DNA of 39,026 nt from an uncultured Clostridium sp. (GTDB lineage Bacteria > Bacillota > Clostridia > TANB77 > CAG-508), in NCBI GenBank assembly GCA_946409935.1, contig CAMJYG010000022.1, positions 1-39,026 on the forward strand, given 5' to 3'. Made by a program: the position numbers and the translations under genes. Below are positions 23,952-31,793 of the stretch, piece after piece. A model generated the notes under the pieces. The model saw nothing but the letters and a program-made list of their open reading frames with translations. It did no database searches and was not told the origin of the DNA. Position 1 is the first letter of the stretch, and each line of letters starts with the position of its first letter.

Positions 23952-24014
23952 GTCTTCTAAACGAGGATTTCGCATTTGGACATATTTGAGCCCTAGAAAG
24001 GAAGGAAAGTAAAC

Positions 24015-24347
24015 ATGAATGTTTATGATACTGTAAATAAATTAGCTCAAGAAATAAGACAGTCAGAAGAATATATGAATTATAAGATGGCTAAACAAAC
24101 TCTAAATTTAAATCAAAATTTAAAACAAAAGATTTCTGAATTTGAAAAAATTAGATATGAAGTGCAATTACAAGCAATGCAAACAGGAAAACAAGATGAA
24201 GAAAAATATAAAAAAATGCAGGAATTATATATAGAATTAATTGAAGATGATGGTGCAAGAAAATATTTTGATGCTGAAACAAAATTTAATGTTATGATAG
24301 CAGATGTAAATAAAATAATTGGTGAAGCGGTTAGGGAAGTAATATAA
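24015..24347 (+). CDS. YlbF/YmcA-family protein
   Basis: A 110-aa helical protein of the YlbF/YmcA family: MNVYDTVNKLAQEIRQSEEY at the start, LNQNLKQKISEFEK in the middle, and a last helix ADVNKIIGEAVREVI. In B. subtilis YlbF, YmcA and YaaT form a complex affecting competence, sporulation and mRNA processing by RNase Y. Which paralogue this is cannot be told. RBS: GAAAGGAAGGAAAGTAAAC. Confidence 0.7.
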   Translation: MNVYDTVNKLAQEIRQSEEYMNYKMAKQTLNLNQNLKQKISEFEKIRYEVQLQAMQTGKQDEEKYKKMQELYIELIEDDGARKYFDAETKFNVMIADVNKIIGEAVREVI

Positions 24348-24350
24348 TTT

Positions 24351-24616
24351 GTTGTTACAGTTCACGGCTGTTTATAATCTAATATATAAATGTTAATATA
24401 TAAATATTTTTCAAAAAATCTCGGCTGCATTACATATTCAAGAAATTCTAATTTAATAAAATGAGCCTCTTTCATGTTAAAAATCTTGCAGATTTTTCCA
24501 TGAACATCCCTCATTTTATTAAAATAAGAATTTCTAATAATATTCCATTTGCATTCGATTTATTTTCAAAATATTTATATATTAACATTTAAGAATGAAA
24601 GCATGACTGTAACAAC
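24351..24616. repeat. 266-bp imperfect palindrome (MITE-like)
   Basis: The ends GTTGTTACAGT (24351-24361) and ACTGTAACAAC (24606-24616) are exact inverted repeats, and most of the interior pairs as well (for example AATGTTAATATATAAATATTTT with its inverse, and AATAAAATGAG with CTCATTTTATT). An apex hairpin carries AAAAATC-ttgca-GATTTTT. Non-coding, in the gene-free stretch 24348-24897. Confidence 0.7.
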
Positions 24617-24727
24617 TTGCAAATATTGCATAAAAAAGTATTAAATTATAAGTGGAATTGTATGTAGCTTTTAAGTTATAATTGTTATTTGGTAATAGAT
24701 TTATTGATAGAATAGTGAAAGGAATTT

Positions 24728-24852
24728 AGTTTAAAAAATAATTGGCAAATTTCGTCGTTTAACTGCACTGCGAAGGTTATCGACGTACAAAAAGTACGCC
24801 TCAAGCTTTCTTGCTTGTTAGCCTAGACATTTATCCAATTCTTTTTCAAACT
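24728..24852. repeat. Palindromic intergenic repeat (125-bp family), copy 2
   Basis: The left arm AGTTTAAAAAATAATTGG and the right arm CCAATTCTTTTTCAAACT are inverted; inner CGACGTAC-aaaaa-GTACGCC. Its first 29 bases are nearly those of copy 1 at 13977. Confidence 0.75.
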
Positions 24853-24897
24853 TTATTTATGCATTCAAAGCGAAACATGAAAGGAAGAAAGTTAAAA

Positions 24898-25587
24898 ATG
24901 GAATTTATAATTATAACAATTATAACAATAATACTAATAATAATTTTAAAATTTATATTTGATTACAATATGAAAATACTTAGAAAAATAGGAAAAGATG
25001 ATGAGCTTGATGAAATAGCAAAAAAATATCCAAGTAATATTGAAATGTGTAAAGATTATTTAAAAATATTGAAAAATGAAAAAGTAAAAATAGAAGAAAA
25101 TAAAGAGTCAGAGGCAAGTTTATATATTGCTATTACGGATAAAATTTCTATTGCAAATATTTCTAATACATATACTAGAATACAAACTATTGCACATGAA
25201 TGTTTACATTCAATACAAGAAAGAAAAATACTCTTGTTTAATTTTGTTTTTTCTAATATATTTATTATATATCATTTTGTAATCTGTGTGCTAGCATTAT
25301 TTCAATTATTACCCAATAAGCTAATGTTTCTTAGCATATTTCTTATATTAGGTTTTACATATTATATGGTAAGAGCATATTTAGAAAATGATGCAATGAT
25401 TAAAGCAAGATATCTGGCAAAAGAATATTTACAAGATAAAAATATTTCATCTAAAGACGAAATAGATAAATTGGTAGCAGGATTTGATAAAATAAACAAT
25501 ATAGGAATAAGATGTATAAATTATAATTTATTTTTGGGGGTTATGATTAAACTTTTATTTTTTTTAGTGATTTGTATAATTAGATGA
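24898..25587 (+). CDS. Membrane-bound HEXXH metalloprotease-like protein
   Basis: A 229-aa protein. N-terminal transmembrane helix (about 3-21), cytosolic or outer loop, then IQTIAHECLHSIQ with the zinc-binding HExxH (His100-Glu101, His104). Two or three further membrane helices follow (about 110-160 and 205-228), and a conserved-looking RAYLENDAMIKARYLAKEYL that could supply the third ligand (Glu in YLEND). It resembles the YugP-type zinc peptidases in layout. Start 24898 after GAAAGGAAGAAAGTTAAAA; a longer frame from 24811 lies in the repeat and is rejected. Confidence 0.6.
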   Translation: MEFIIITIITIILIIILKFIFDYNMKILRKIGKDDELDEIAKKYPSNIEMCKDYLKILKNEKVKIEENKESEASLYIAITDKISIANISNTYTRIQTIAHECLHSIQERKILLFNFVFSNIFIIYHFVICVLALFQLLPNKLMFLSIFLILGFTYYMVRAYLENDAMIKARYLAKEYLQDKNISSKDEIDKLVAGFDKINNIGIRCINYNLFLGVMIKLLFFLVICIIR

Positions 25588-25645
25588 AACTAAATTATGA
25601 ATTATATAAGAGTATTGATTAATATGTTTGTAAAAAAAGTGAAAA

Positions 25646-25770
25646 GGTTGAAAAATAATTAGAATTTTGACTGCGTTATATTATATTTAAAACGCGGTTA
25701 CATACACAAAGTATGCGCCCTTGCCTTTTAAATATAATATGCCTTGTCAAAATTTAATTCTTTTCCAACC
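25646..25770. repeat. Palindromic intergenic repeat (125-bp family), copy 3
   Basis: The left arm GGTTGAAAAATAATTAGAA and the right arm TTTAATTCTTTTCCAACC are inverted, with an inner pair TTATATTATATTTAAAA / TTTTAAATATAATATG and an apex CATAC-acaaag-TATGCG. It differs from copies 1 and 2 inside but keeps the outer arms. Confidence 0.75.
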
Positions 25771-25816
25771 AGATTTGTGCATTAATAAAGGAATGGTACT
25801 AAAAAATGAAAAAAAA

Positions 25817-25858
25817 TAGAAAATTTATCCTTAAGATATATACTTAAAGATAAAGCTT
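25817..25858. repeat. 42-bp palindromic motif, copy A
   Basis: TAGAAAATTTATCCTTAAGA and what follows match copy B at 25995-26036. TTTATC-TTAAG pairs with CTTAAAGATAAA. Confidence 0.55.
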
Positions 25859-25879
25859 AATGGAAAAAAGCAAGAAAAC

Positions 25880-25919
25880 AACTGTATTTGAATACCATTT
25901 TCAATACAGTTATTTTTTT
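25880..25919 (+). terminator. Intrinsic terminator
   Basis: AACTGTATT (25880-25888) pairs with AATACAGTT (25903-25911) before a T-run. It lies between the two 42-bp palindromes and upstream of the prepilin promoter. Confidence 0.7.
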
Positions 25920-25962
25920 AGTTTTTTATTAAATTTATTTTTTATAAATTTCTTTATAAGTC

Positions 25963-25991
25963 TTGACAACGGCGTTTTTTATTGGTAAATT
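25963..25991 (+). promoter_or_regulatory. Sigma-A promoter of the prepilin-like gene
   Basis: TTGACA (25963-25968), 17-nt spacer, TAAATT (25986-25991). Copy B of the palindrome lies at and just after the start of transcription. Confidence 0.6.
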
Positions 25992-25994
25992 ATT

Positions 25995-26036
25995 TATAGA
26001 AAATTTATCTTTAAGTATATATCTTAAAGATAAATT
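25995..26036. repeat. 42-bp palindromic motif, copy B (leader hairpin or operator)
   Basis: TTTATCTTTAAG and CTTAAAGATAAA are perfect inverses. It overlaps or directly follows the expected transcription start, so it is either an operator or a 5' leader hairpin. Confidence 0.55.
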
Positions 26037-26111
26037 ACACATTACTATTTTAAGATAATATTACAGTTTATTAACAAAATAATAGTAAAAATAAAGGGAG
26101 GAAAACAAGAG

Positions 26112-27621
26112 ATGAAAAAAAGTTTAAAAGAAACGAAAGGTATTACTCTTATAGCATTAGTTATAACTATAGTGGTTTTATTAATACTTGCAGGAGTAAC
26201 AATTGCGACATTAACTGGAGAAAACCGGAATATTGAGTCAAGCACAAAATGCTAAAAAATTAACAGAAAATGCAGCAGCAGAAGAAAAAGTAAAAGTAGA
26301 GGTTATGGGAAGCTATGGCACAAATGGTAATTTAGAGTTATCAAAATTAGTTGAAAATTTAGGACATGTAGGAACTGTAACAAAAGCAACATTTCCAGTA
26401 GAAGTAACAGTAGATGGAAAATCATTTACAATAAATGATACCGGATTAGTAGAACAATCAGGACCTCGAATTAATACAAGTAATTTAAAAGTAACAACAG
26501 TAGCAGACAAAGAAACAGAAGTAACAACAACATCAACAAATAAGCCAAAAGAAGGAACACCATTAGAAATAAGTTTTGATGTAAGCATAAGTGAAGGAAC
26601 AATAACAGCAGTAGACAAAGGTACATTAATAGATAGAAAAGTAACATATGATACAGATGGAACAGAAACAGAAGTAACGTTTACATTTGCATTATCAGGA
26701 GTAGATAACAGTACACCAAATAAAGTAACAATAAATAATTTAAATAGTTATTATAAAATTACATTGTATGGAAAACAAATACAATTAAACGAAGGAAATT
26801 CAATAGTAGTAAAAGGTAGTAATACAATTGACGATAATTGGAAATTGTTTTATATAGATGATGATGATAATAATACAAATACAACAGAATATGTCCATTT
26901 AATTTATGGAGATTATTATCCTGCAAATGTTCAAACTGAAATAACTAGTGGTACTAATTCAACTATTTTTGCTCCCGCTTATTCTAGTACAACAAGAACA
27001 GATGAAGAAAAATATTATTTAGTAAATAGTAATACTAGTAGATTAGTTTTACTAAGATATTTAAAAAATAATTCATCTTATAGTGAATCAATGTTGGATA
27101 ATTGTATGCCTACAGGAAATTATAAGAGTTGGACAGATTTGATGTCTGCATTGAAGAAAAATAATATGGTACTTAAAGACATAAATATAATGGTTCAAGG
27201 AGCTCCTAACTTAACTATGTGGGTTAATAGTTGGAATGAACAGGGATATTCTACTATTGGGATTAAGAAAAATACGGGAGGATATTCTATTGAACCTGTA
27301 GGGGAATGGGATTACTGTGAGTATACGCAGGACGCTAAGCTTTATTTTGGGAATACTCAGGGTGGAAGTGATGCTTTATATTTTCCGCGTAAAGGTTTAG
27401 CAGGAAGGTGCTGGGGAAATTGGTTTGCGTCACCAAGTTCTTATTCAAATAAACATTTATGTTTTGCGATGTGTATTGGAATGATTGGGAGTTATGGAGC
27501 TCCGACTATTGGCAATACATATAATTACGATGCGTACTGTGCAAGACCCGTAATTTCGATTCCTAAGGAGGATTTTATAAGATTATTTCCAAGTATATCA
27601 ATCGAGAAAGTGATAAACTAA
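26112..27621 (+). pseudogene. Prepilin-type surface protein with one-base frameshift
   Basis: The ATG at 26112 after AAAGGGAGGAAAACAAGAG opens MKKSLKETKGITLIALVITI, a type IV prepilin N-terminus: short basic leader, G-I-T-L-I with a Thr-Leu pair, and a long hydrophobic helix. The frame breaks at 26226, where an extra C (AAC-C-GGA) leads to a stop at 26253-26255. Dropping that base gives TGENGILSQAQNAKKLTENA, the standard continuation. The rest (to 27621) has a Thr/Val-rich beta region and a C-terminal domain (about 26970-27600) with WFASPSS and CARPVISIP, similar to surface ligand-binding domains in gut clostridia. Base use differs between the two halves, suggesting a mosaic gene. Confidence 0.7.
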
Positions 27622-27748
27622 AATTGAATAGAGAATTGTAAAATGTAAACAGCATAATTTTGAAAAAATTTTCAAAAATGCTGTTTTTTTTTATATTTTA
27701 TGATAAAATAGCAAAGATTAAATATATATATTAAGGAGAGTGGAAAAT

Positions 27749-28456
27749 TTGTCAGAAGCAAAATATAAAAGAATATTATTAAAATTAAGTGGAGAAGCAC
27801 TAGCAGGAGAAAAAAAGACTGGAGTAGATGCAGAAACAGTAGGAAAAATATGTGACAAAATAAAAGAAGTAGTAGAAATGGGAGTACAAGTAGCAATAGT
27901 AGTTGGAGGAGGAAACTTCTGGAGAGGAAGGCAAGGACATCAAATGGAAAGAACAACAGCAGATTATATGGGAATGCTTGCAACTGCAATGAATGGATTA
28001 GCACTTCAAGATGCATTAGAAGCTAGAGGCATTTATTCTAGAGTTCAAACTGCAATAGAAATGAGAGAAATTGCAGAACCATTTATACAAAGAAAAGCAG
28101 AAAAACACCTAAGCAGAGGTAGAGTAGTAATATTTGCATGTGGTTCAGGACACCCATATTTTACAACAGATACAGCAGCAGTTTTAAGAGCAACAGAAAT
28201 AAAAGCAGATATAATATTACTAGGAAAAGCAATAGATGCTGTATATTCAGCAGATCCAAAAATACAACCAGATGCAATTAAATTTGAAGAAATTTCATAT
28301 TTAGATGTATTAAACAAAGATTTAAAAGTAATGGATTCAACAGCAACAGCAATGTGTAGAGATAATGATATTCCATTATTAGTATTTGGAATTGCAGATC
28401 CAGAAAATATTGTAAGGGCTGTTAAAGGAGAAAAAATAGGAACTATTGTAAGATAA
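27749..28456 (+). CDS. pyrH: UMP kinase
   Basis: A 235-aa amino-acid-kinase-fold enzyme making UDP from UMP. Motifs: [63 protein letters not shown] and [13 protein letters not shown]. The TTG at 27749 is chosen because it lies 10 nt after AAGGAG; the GTG at 27740 touches the site. It heads the pyrH-frr pair found in most bacteria. Confidence 0.95.
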   Translation: MSEAKYKRILLKLSGEALAGEKKTGVDAETVGKICDKIKEVVEMGVQVAIVVGGGNFWRGRQGHQMERTTADYMGMLATAMNGLALQDALEARGIYSRVQTAIEMREIAEPFIQRKAEKHLSRGRVVIFACGSGHPYFTTDTAAVLRATEIKADIILLGKAIDAVYSADPKIQPDAIKFEEISYLDVLNKDLKVMDSTATAMCRDNDIPLLVFGIADPENIVRAVKGEKIGTIVR

Positions 28457-28485
28457 AAAGAGCTTCGCTCTGGGCGTTACACAGA
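28455..28485. repeat. AAGAGCTTCGCTCT intergenic repeat, copy 2
   Basis: Same hairpin and trailing GCGTTnnACAGAA as at 23921-23951, again starting at the stop codon of a gene. Confidence 0.55.
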
Positions 28486-28586
28486 ATTTGCCTTAAAAAG
28501 TTGTGAAAGTTATATATTTTAATTAGAATGTTTATAAGGTTTTTAGGAATAAAGGACATTAAATATGGAAAGGAATGATAGTGAAA

Positions 28587-29135
28587 ATGGATTATACAAA
28601 TATAAAAGAAAAAATGGAAAAAACAATAAGTGTTTATAATGAAAAATTATCAGAGGTTAGAGCTGGTAGAGCAAACCCAGCAATTTTAAATAAAGTAAAA
28701 ATAGATTATTATGGTACACCAACACCAATTAATCAAGTTGCAGGTGTTTCAGTACCAGAAGCTAGATTAATAGTTATTCAACCATGGGATATAAGTGTTT
28801 TAAAATTAATAGAAAAAGCAATACTTGCTTCAGACATAGGAATTAATCCAAATAATGATGGAAAAGTAATAAGACTAGCTTTCCCTGAATTAAATGAAGA
28901 AAGAAGAAAAGAAATAGTAAAAGATGTTCGTAAAATGGCAGAAGAAGCTAAAGTAGCTATAAGAAGTATAAGAAGAGAAGGAATAGATGAAGCAAAAGTT
29001 AACCAAAAAAATGGTGATATGACAGAAGATGAATTAAAACAAGCTGAAAATGAAATACAGAAAATGACAGATAAGAGTATAGAAGAAATTGACAAAATAC
29101 TTGAAACAAAAGAAAAAGAAGTAATGTCAATATAG
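28587..29135 (+). CDS. frr: Ribosome recycling factor
   Basis: A 182-aa protein that splits post-termination ribosomes with EF-G. Motifs: EVRAGRANPAILNKVKIDYYG, TPTPINQVAGVSVPEAR, PELNEERRKEIVK and the last helix DKSIEEIDKILETKEKEVM. Start at ATG 28587 after GGAAAGGAATGATAGTGAAA; a GTG at 28581 is possible. Length is normal. Confidence 0.95.
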   Translation: MDYTNIKEKMEKTISVYNEKLSEVRAGRANPAILNKVKIDYYGTPTPINQVAGVSVPEARLIVIQPWDISVLKLIEKAILASDIGINPNNDGKVIRLAFPELNEERRKEIVKDVRKMAEEAKVAIRSIRREGIDEAKVNQKNGDMTEDELKQAENEIQKMTDKSIEEIDKILETKEKEVMSI

Positions 29136-29237
29136 TAAAAAAATTATATGGTCATTGCGCTAGGCAGGGCAAACTATTTTTAAAGCTGTGAATTATAACT
29201 ACAGAACTATAACCTATAAGAAGGGAAAATATTATTT

Positions 29238-30125
29238 ATGGAATTTAAACAAGAACTGAAAAACTACCAAAATTTAATAAATGAAGAACTAGAAAAGCAT
29301 ATTAAAAAACAAAAATGCTTAGAGGAAGTTTTAAATGAATCTATGGAATATAGCCTAATGGCAGGAGGAAAAAGATTAAGGCCAATTCTAGTAATAAGCG
29401 CATATACATTATTCAAAGAAGATATAAAAAAGTGTATGCCGTATGCTATTGCAATAGAAATGGTACACAATTTTTCTTTAATTCATGATGATTTACCTGC
29501 TATAGATAATGATGATTTCAGACATGGAAAACTAACAAATCATAAGAAATTTGGAGAGTCAACAGCTATACTTGCAGGAGATGGCCTATTAAACATGGCA
29601 TATATAACAATAAGTGAAGATTTAAAAAAATCAAACATAGGTGATATAGCACAAAAAATAAAAGTTTTTGAGGAATTTACTAAAGCAGTAGATAGAATGA
29701 TTGCTGGTGAATACATAGATACAGAATTTGAAGGAAAAAAAATATCAGCAGATGAATTAGAATATATTCATACTAATAAAACGGGGGCTTTATTAAAATT
29801 ATGCGTAAGAATGGGTGCAATTTTAGCAGGTTGCACAGAAACAGATTTAGTAAAGTTAACAAGTTATGCAGAAAAAATAGGTTTAGCATTTCAAATAAAG
29901 GATGATATATTATCAGAAGAGGGAAATGAAGAAATTTTAGGAAAGCCAGTTGGAAATGACAAAGCAATGGAAAAGTGCACATATGTATCACAATATGGTT
30001 TAGAAAAGGCAAAAGAAATATTAGCTCAAATAACAAAAGAGGCAATAGATGAAATTAATTGTTATGGTGAAAAGGCAGAATTTTTAAAAGAATTAGCTTT
30101 ATATATTCAAAATAGAAATAAATAA
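29238..30125 (+). CDS. ispA: Polyprenyl (farnesyl/geranyl) diphosphate synthase
   Basis: A 295-aa trans-prenyltransferase. GGKRLRP (43-49) and the first Asp-rich motif DDLPAIDND (84-92) with RHGKLTNHK are clear, followed by AGDGLL and KTGALL. The second Asp-rich motif reads DDILSEEG (222-229) instead of DDxxD, with Ser where the third Asp is expected, although GKPVGNDK follows as normal. It makes the C15 or longer precursor used by UppS, encoded next. RBS: AAGAAGGGAAAATATTT. Confidence 0.9.
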   Translation: MEFKQELKNYQNLINEELEKHIKKQKCLEEVLNESMEYSLMAGGKRLRPILVISAYTLFKEDIKKCMPYAIAIEMVHNFSLIHDDLPAIDNDDFRHGKLTNHKKFGESTAILAGDGLLNMAYITISEDLKKSNIGDIAQKIKVFEEFTKAVDRMIAGEYIDTEFEGKKISADELEYIHTNKTGALLKLCVRMGAILAGCTETDLVKLTSYAEKIGLAFQIKDDILSEEGNEEILGKPVGNDKAMEKCTYVSQYGLEKAKEILAQITKEAIDEINCYGEKAEFLKELALYIQNRNK

Positions 30126-30175
30126 TTGCCATGGGGACGCCCCTTTTGGCAATAAATTGCCAAAGGGACACCCCT
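30125..30175. repeat. GC-rich palindromic intergenic repeat
   Basis: ATTGCC-atggggacgcccctttt-GGCAAT, then a second half unit ATTGCC-aaagggacacccctt. GGGG-acg-CCCC sits inside. It is far richer in G+C than the surroundings, as expected for a dispersed repeat rather than native spacer. Confidence 0.6.
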
Positions 30176-30233
30176 TAACTCTTTAAAACCTAAAATATCA
30201 GATATTTTAACGAAGAAAGGATTGAATTAAAAT

Positions 30234-30947
30234 ATGGAATTTGCCAAAGAAGCAATGCCAAAGCATATTGCAATTATAATGGATGGTAATAGAAGATGGG
30301 CTAAAGCAAAAGGAATGCCTGCTAGTTATGGACATAAAGAAGGAGCAAAAGCATTAGAAAATGTAGTAAGATATTGTAATAAAATTGGATTAGAATATAT
30401 AACAGTATATGCTTTTTCAACAGAAAATTGGAAAAGGGCTGAAGATGAAGTAAATAGCTTAATGATGTTATTACAAAGTTATTTAGATGTATATAGTAAA
30501 AGAGCAGATACAGAAAATATAAAAGTTAAAATATTAGGTGATATTACAGCTCTTTCAGAAGGAATGCAAAAAAGTATAAATAAATGCATGGAAAGAACAA
30601 AAAATAATACAGGCATTACATTTAATATCGCTTTAAATTATGGTGGAAGAGATGAAATTGTAAAAGCAGTAAAAAATATTTCGAAAGAAGTAAAAGATGG
30701 TAAGCTAGAAATTGAAAATATTACAGAAGAAGTAATATCTAACAATCTTTATACAAAAGGTGAACCGGAGCCAGATTTGTTAATAAGAACAAGTGGTGAA
30801 AAAAGATTAAGCAATTTCTTACCATGGCAATTAGTATATACGGAATTCTTATTTATAGATAAAAATTGGCCAGATTTTAATGAAGAAGATATAGATAATG
30901 CAATTATAGAATATCAAAAAAGAACAAGAAAATTTGGTGCAAATTAA
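30234..30947 (+). CDS. uppS: Undecaprenyl diphosphate synthase
   Basis: A 237-aa cis-prenyltransferase. IAIIMDGNRRWAKAKG with catalytic Asp17, GHKEGAKALENVVRYC, YAFSTENWKR, FNIALNYGGRDEI and EPDLLIRTSGEKRLSNFLPWQ are all canonical. It supplies the lipid carrier for wall synthesis. RBS: GAAGAAAGGATTGAATTAAAAT. It is followed by cdsA after 25 nt. Confidence 0.96.
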   Translation: MEFAKEAMPKHIAIIMDGNRRWAKAKGMPASYGHKEGAKALENVVRYCNKIGLEYITVYAFSTENWKRAEDEVNSLMMLLQSYLDVYSKRADTENIKVKILGDITALSEGMQKSINKCMERTKNNTGITFNIALNYGGRDEIVKAVKNISKEVKDGKLEIENITEEVISNNLYTKGEPEPDLLIRTSGEKRLSNFLPWQLVYTEFLFIDKNWPDFNEEDIDNAIIEYQKRTRKFGAN

Positions 30948-30972
30948 AAAATAGAGAGGAATGAATTGTAAT

Positions 30973-31776
30973 ATGGATATAAAAAGGCTTACATCAGGAT
31001 TATTAGGTTTTCCATTAGTATTATTAATTTTACTTATAGGAGACAAAATAGTGGTAGATATTGCTTTATCGATTATAGCATTATTAGGTATGAATGAATA
31101 TTTAAATGCTGTTAGTAAAGTTTCTAATCCAGTAAAATGGATTAGTTATGCTAGTTGCTTTAGTATAGCAATAATACATATTGTACCACAGGAATACTTA
31201 AATATGATTGCTACACTTTCTGTGCCAACAATTTTAATAATTTTATTTGCACAGGTAGTGGCAACAGAAATGAAAACAACTTTTAAAGATATTGCATATA
31301 CTTTTTTAGGTATATTTTATGTTGTATTTTTTATAATGTTTGTTGCATTTATTGATGGTATGCCAAATGGCAAAATATTAATATGGTATGCAATTTTTGC
31401 AGCATGGGGAACAGATATATTTGCTTATGTTGTTGGTAAACATTTTGGAAAACATAAATTTAGTAAAGTAAGCCCTAAAAAGTCAATTGAAGGTTGTGTA
31501 GGAGGAGTAATAGGCTCTTTAATAATGATTTTAGCATACACATATATTGCAAATAATTATTGGGGAATGAATTATTCATATTTATTTATAACTGCAATAG
31601 GTGTAATGCTAAGTTTGATAGGACAAATAGGAGATTTTGCAGCATCTAGCATAAAAAGATTTGTTGATATAAAAGACTTTAGTAATTTGATACCAGGACA
31701 TGGTGGAATGTTGGATAGAATTGATAGCTTGATATTTTTAGCACCATTTGCTTATGCACTTTTTACAATTATATAA
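30973..31776 (+). CDS. cdsA: Phosphatidate cytidylyltransferase
   Basis: A 267-aa membrane enzyme making CDP-diacylglycerol. It has about eight hydrophobic segments and the C-terminal signature KVSPKKSIEGCVGG ... GDFAASSIKRFVDIKDFSNLIPGHGG-MLDRIDS. The start is placed at 30973, twelve nt after AGAGAGGA; ATG 30961 abuts the site. No dxr gene lies between cdsA and rseP, unlike many Firmicutes. Confidence 0.95.
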   Translation: MDIKRLTSGLLGFPLVLLILLIGDKIVVDIALSIIALLGMNEYLNAVSKVSNPVKWISYASCFSIAIIHIVPQEYLNMIATLSVPTILIILFAQVVATEMKTTFKDIAYTFLGIFYVVFFIMFVAFIDGMPNGKILIWYAIFAAWGTDIFAYVVGKHFGKHKFSKVSPKKSIEGCVGGVIGSLIMILAYTYIANNYWGMNYSYLFITAIGVMLSLIGQIGDFAASSIKRFVDIKDFSNLIPGHGGMLDRIDSLIFLAPFAYALFTII

Positions 31777-31793
31777 ACTTTGAGGAGGTTATT

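Noticed and set aside
25806-25844. 12-codon frame after GGAATGGTACTAAAAA
   Set aside because: Too short and it runs into the 42-bp palindrome; no evidence for translation.
26112-27621. Variable protein of a diversity-generating retroelement
   Set aside because: The C-terminal domain has a lectin-like look, but no reverse transcriptase or template repeat is in the window.
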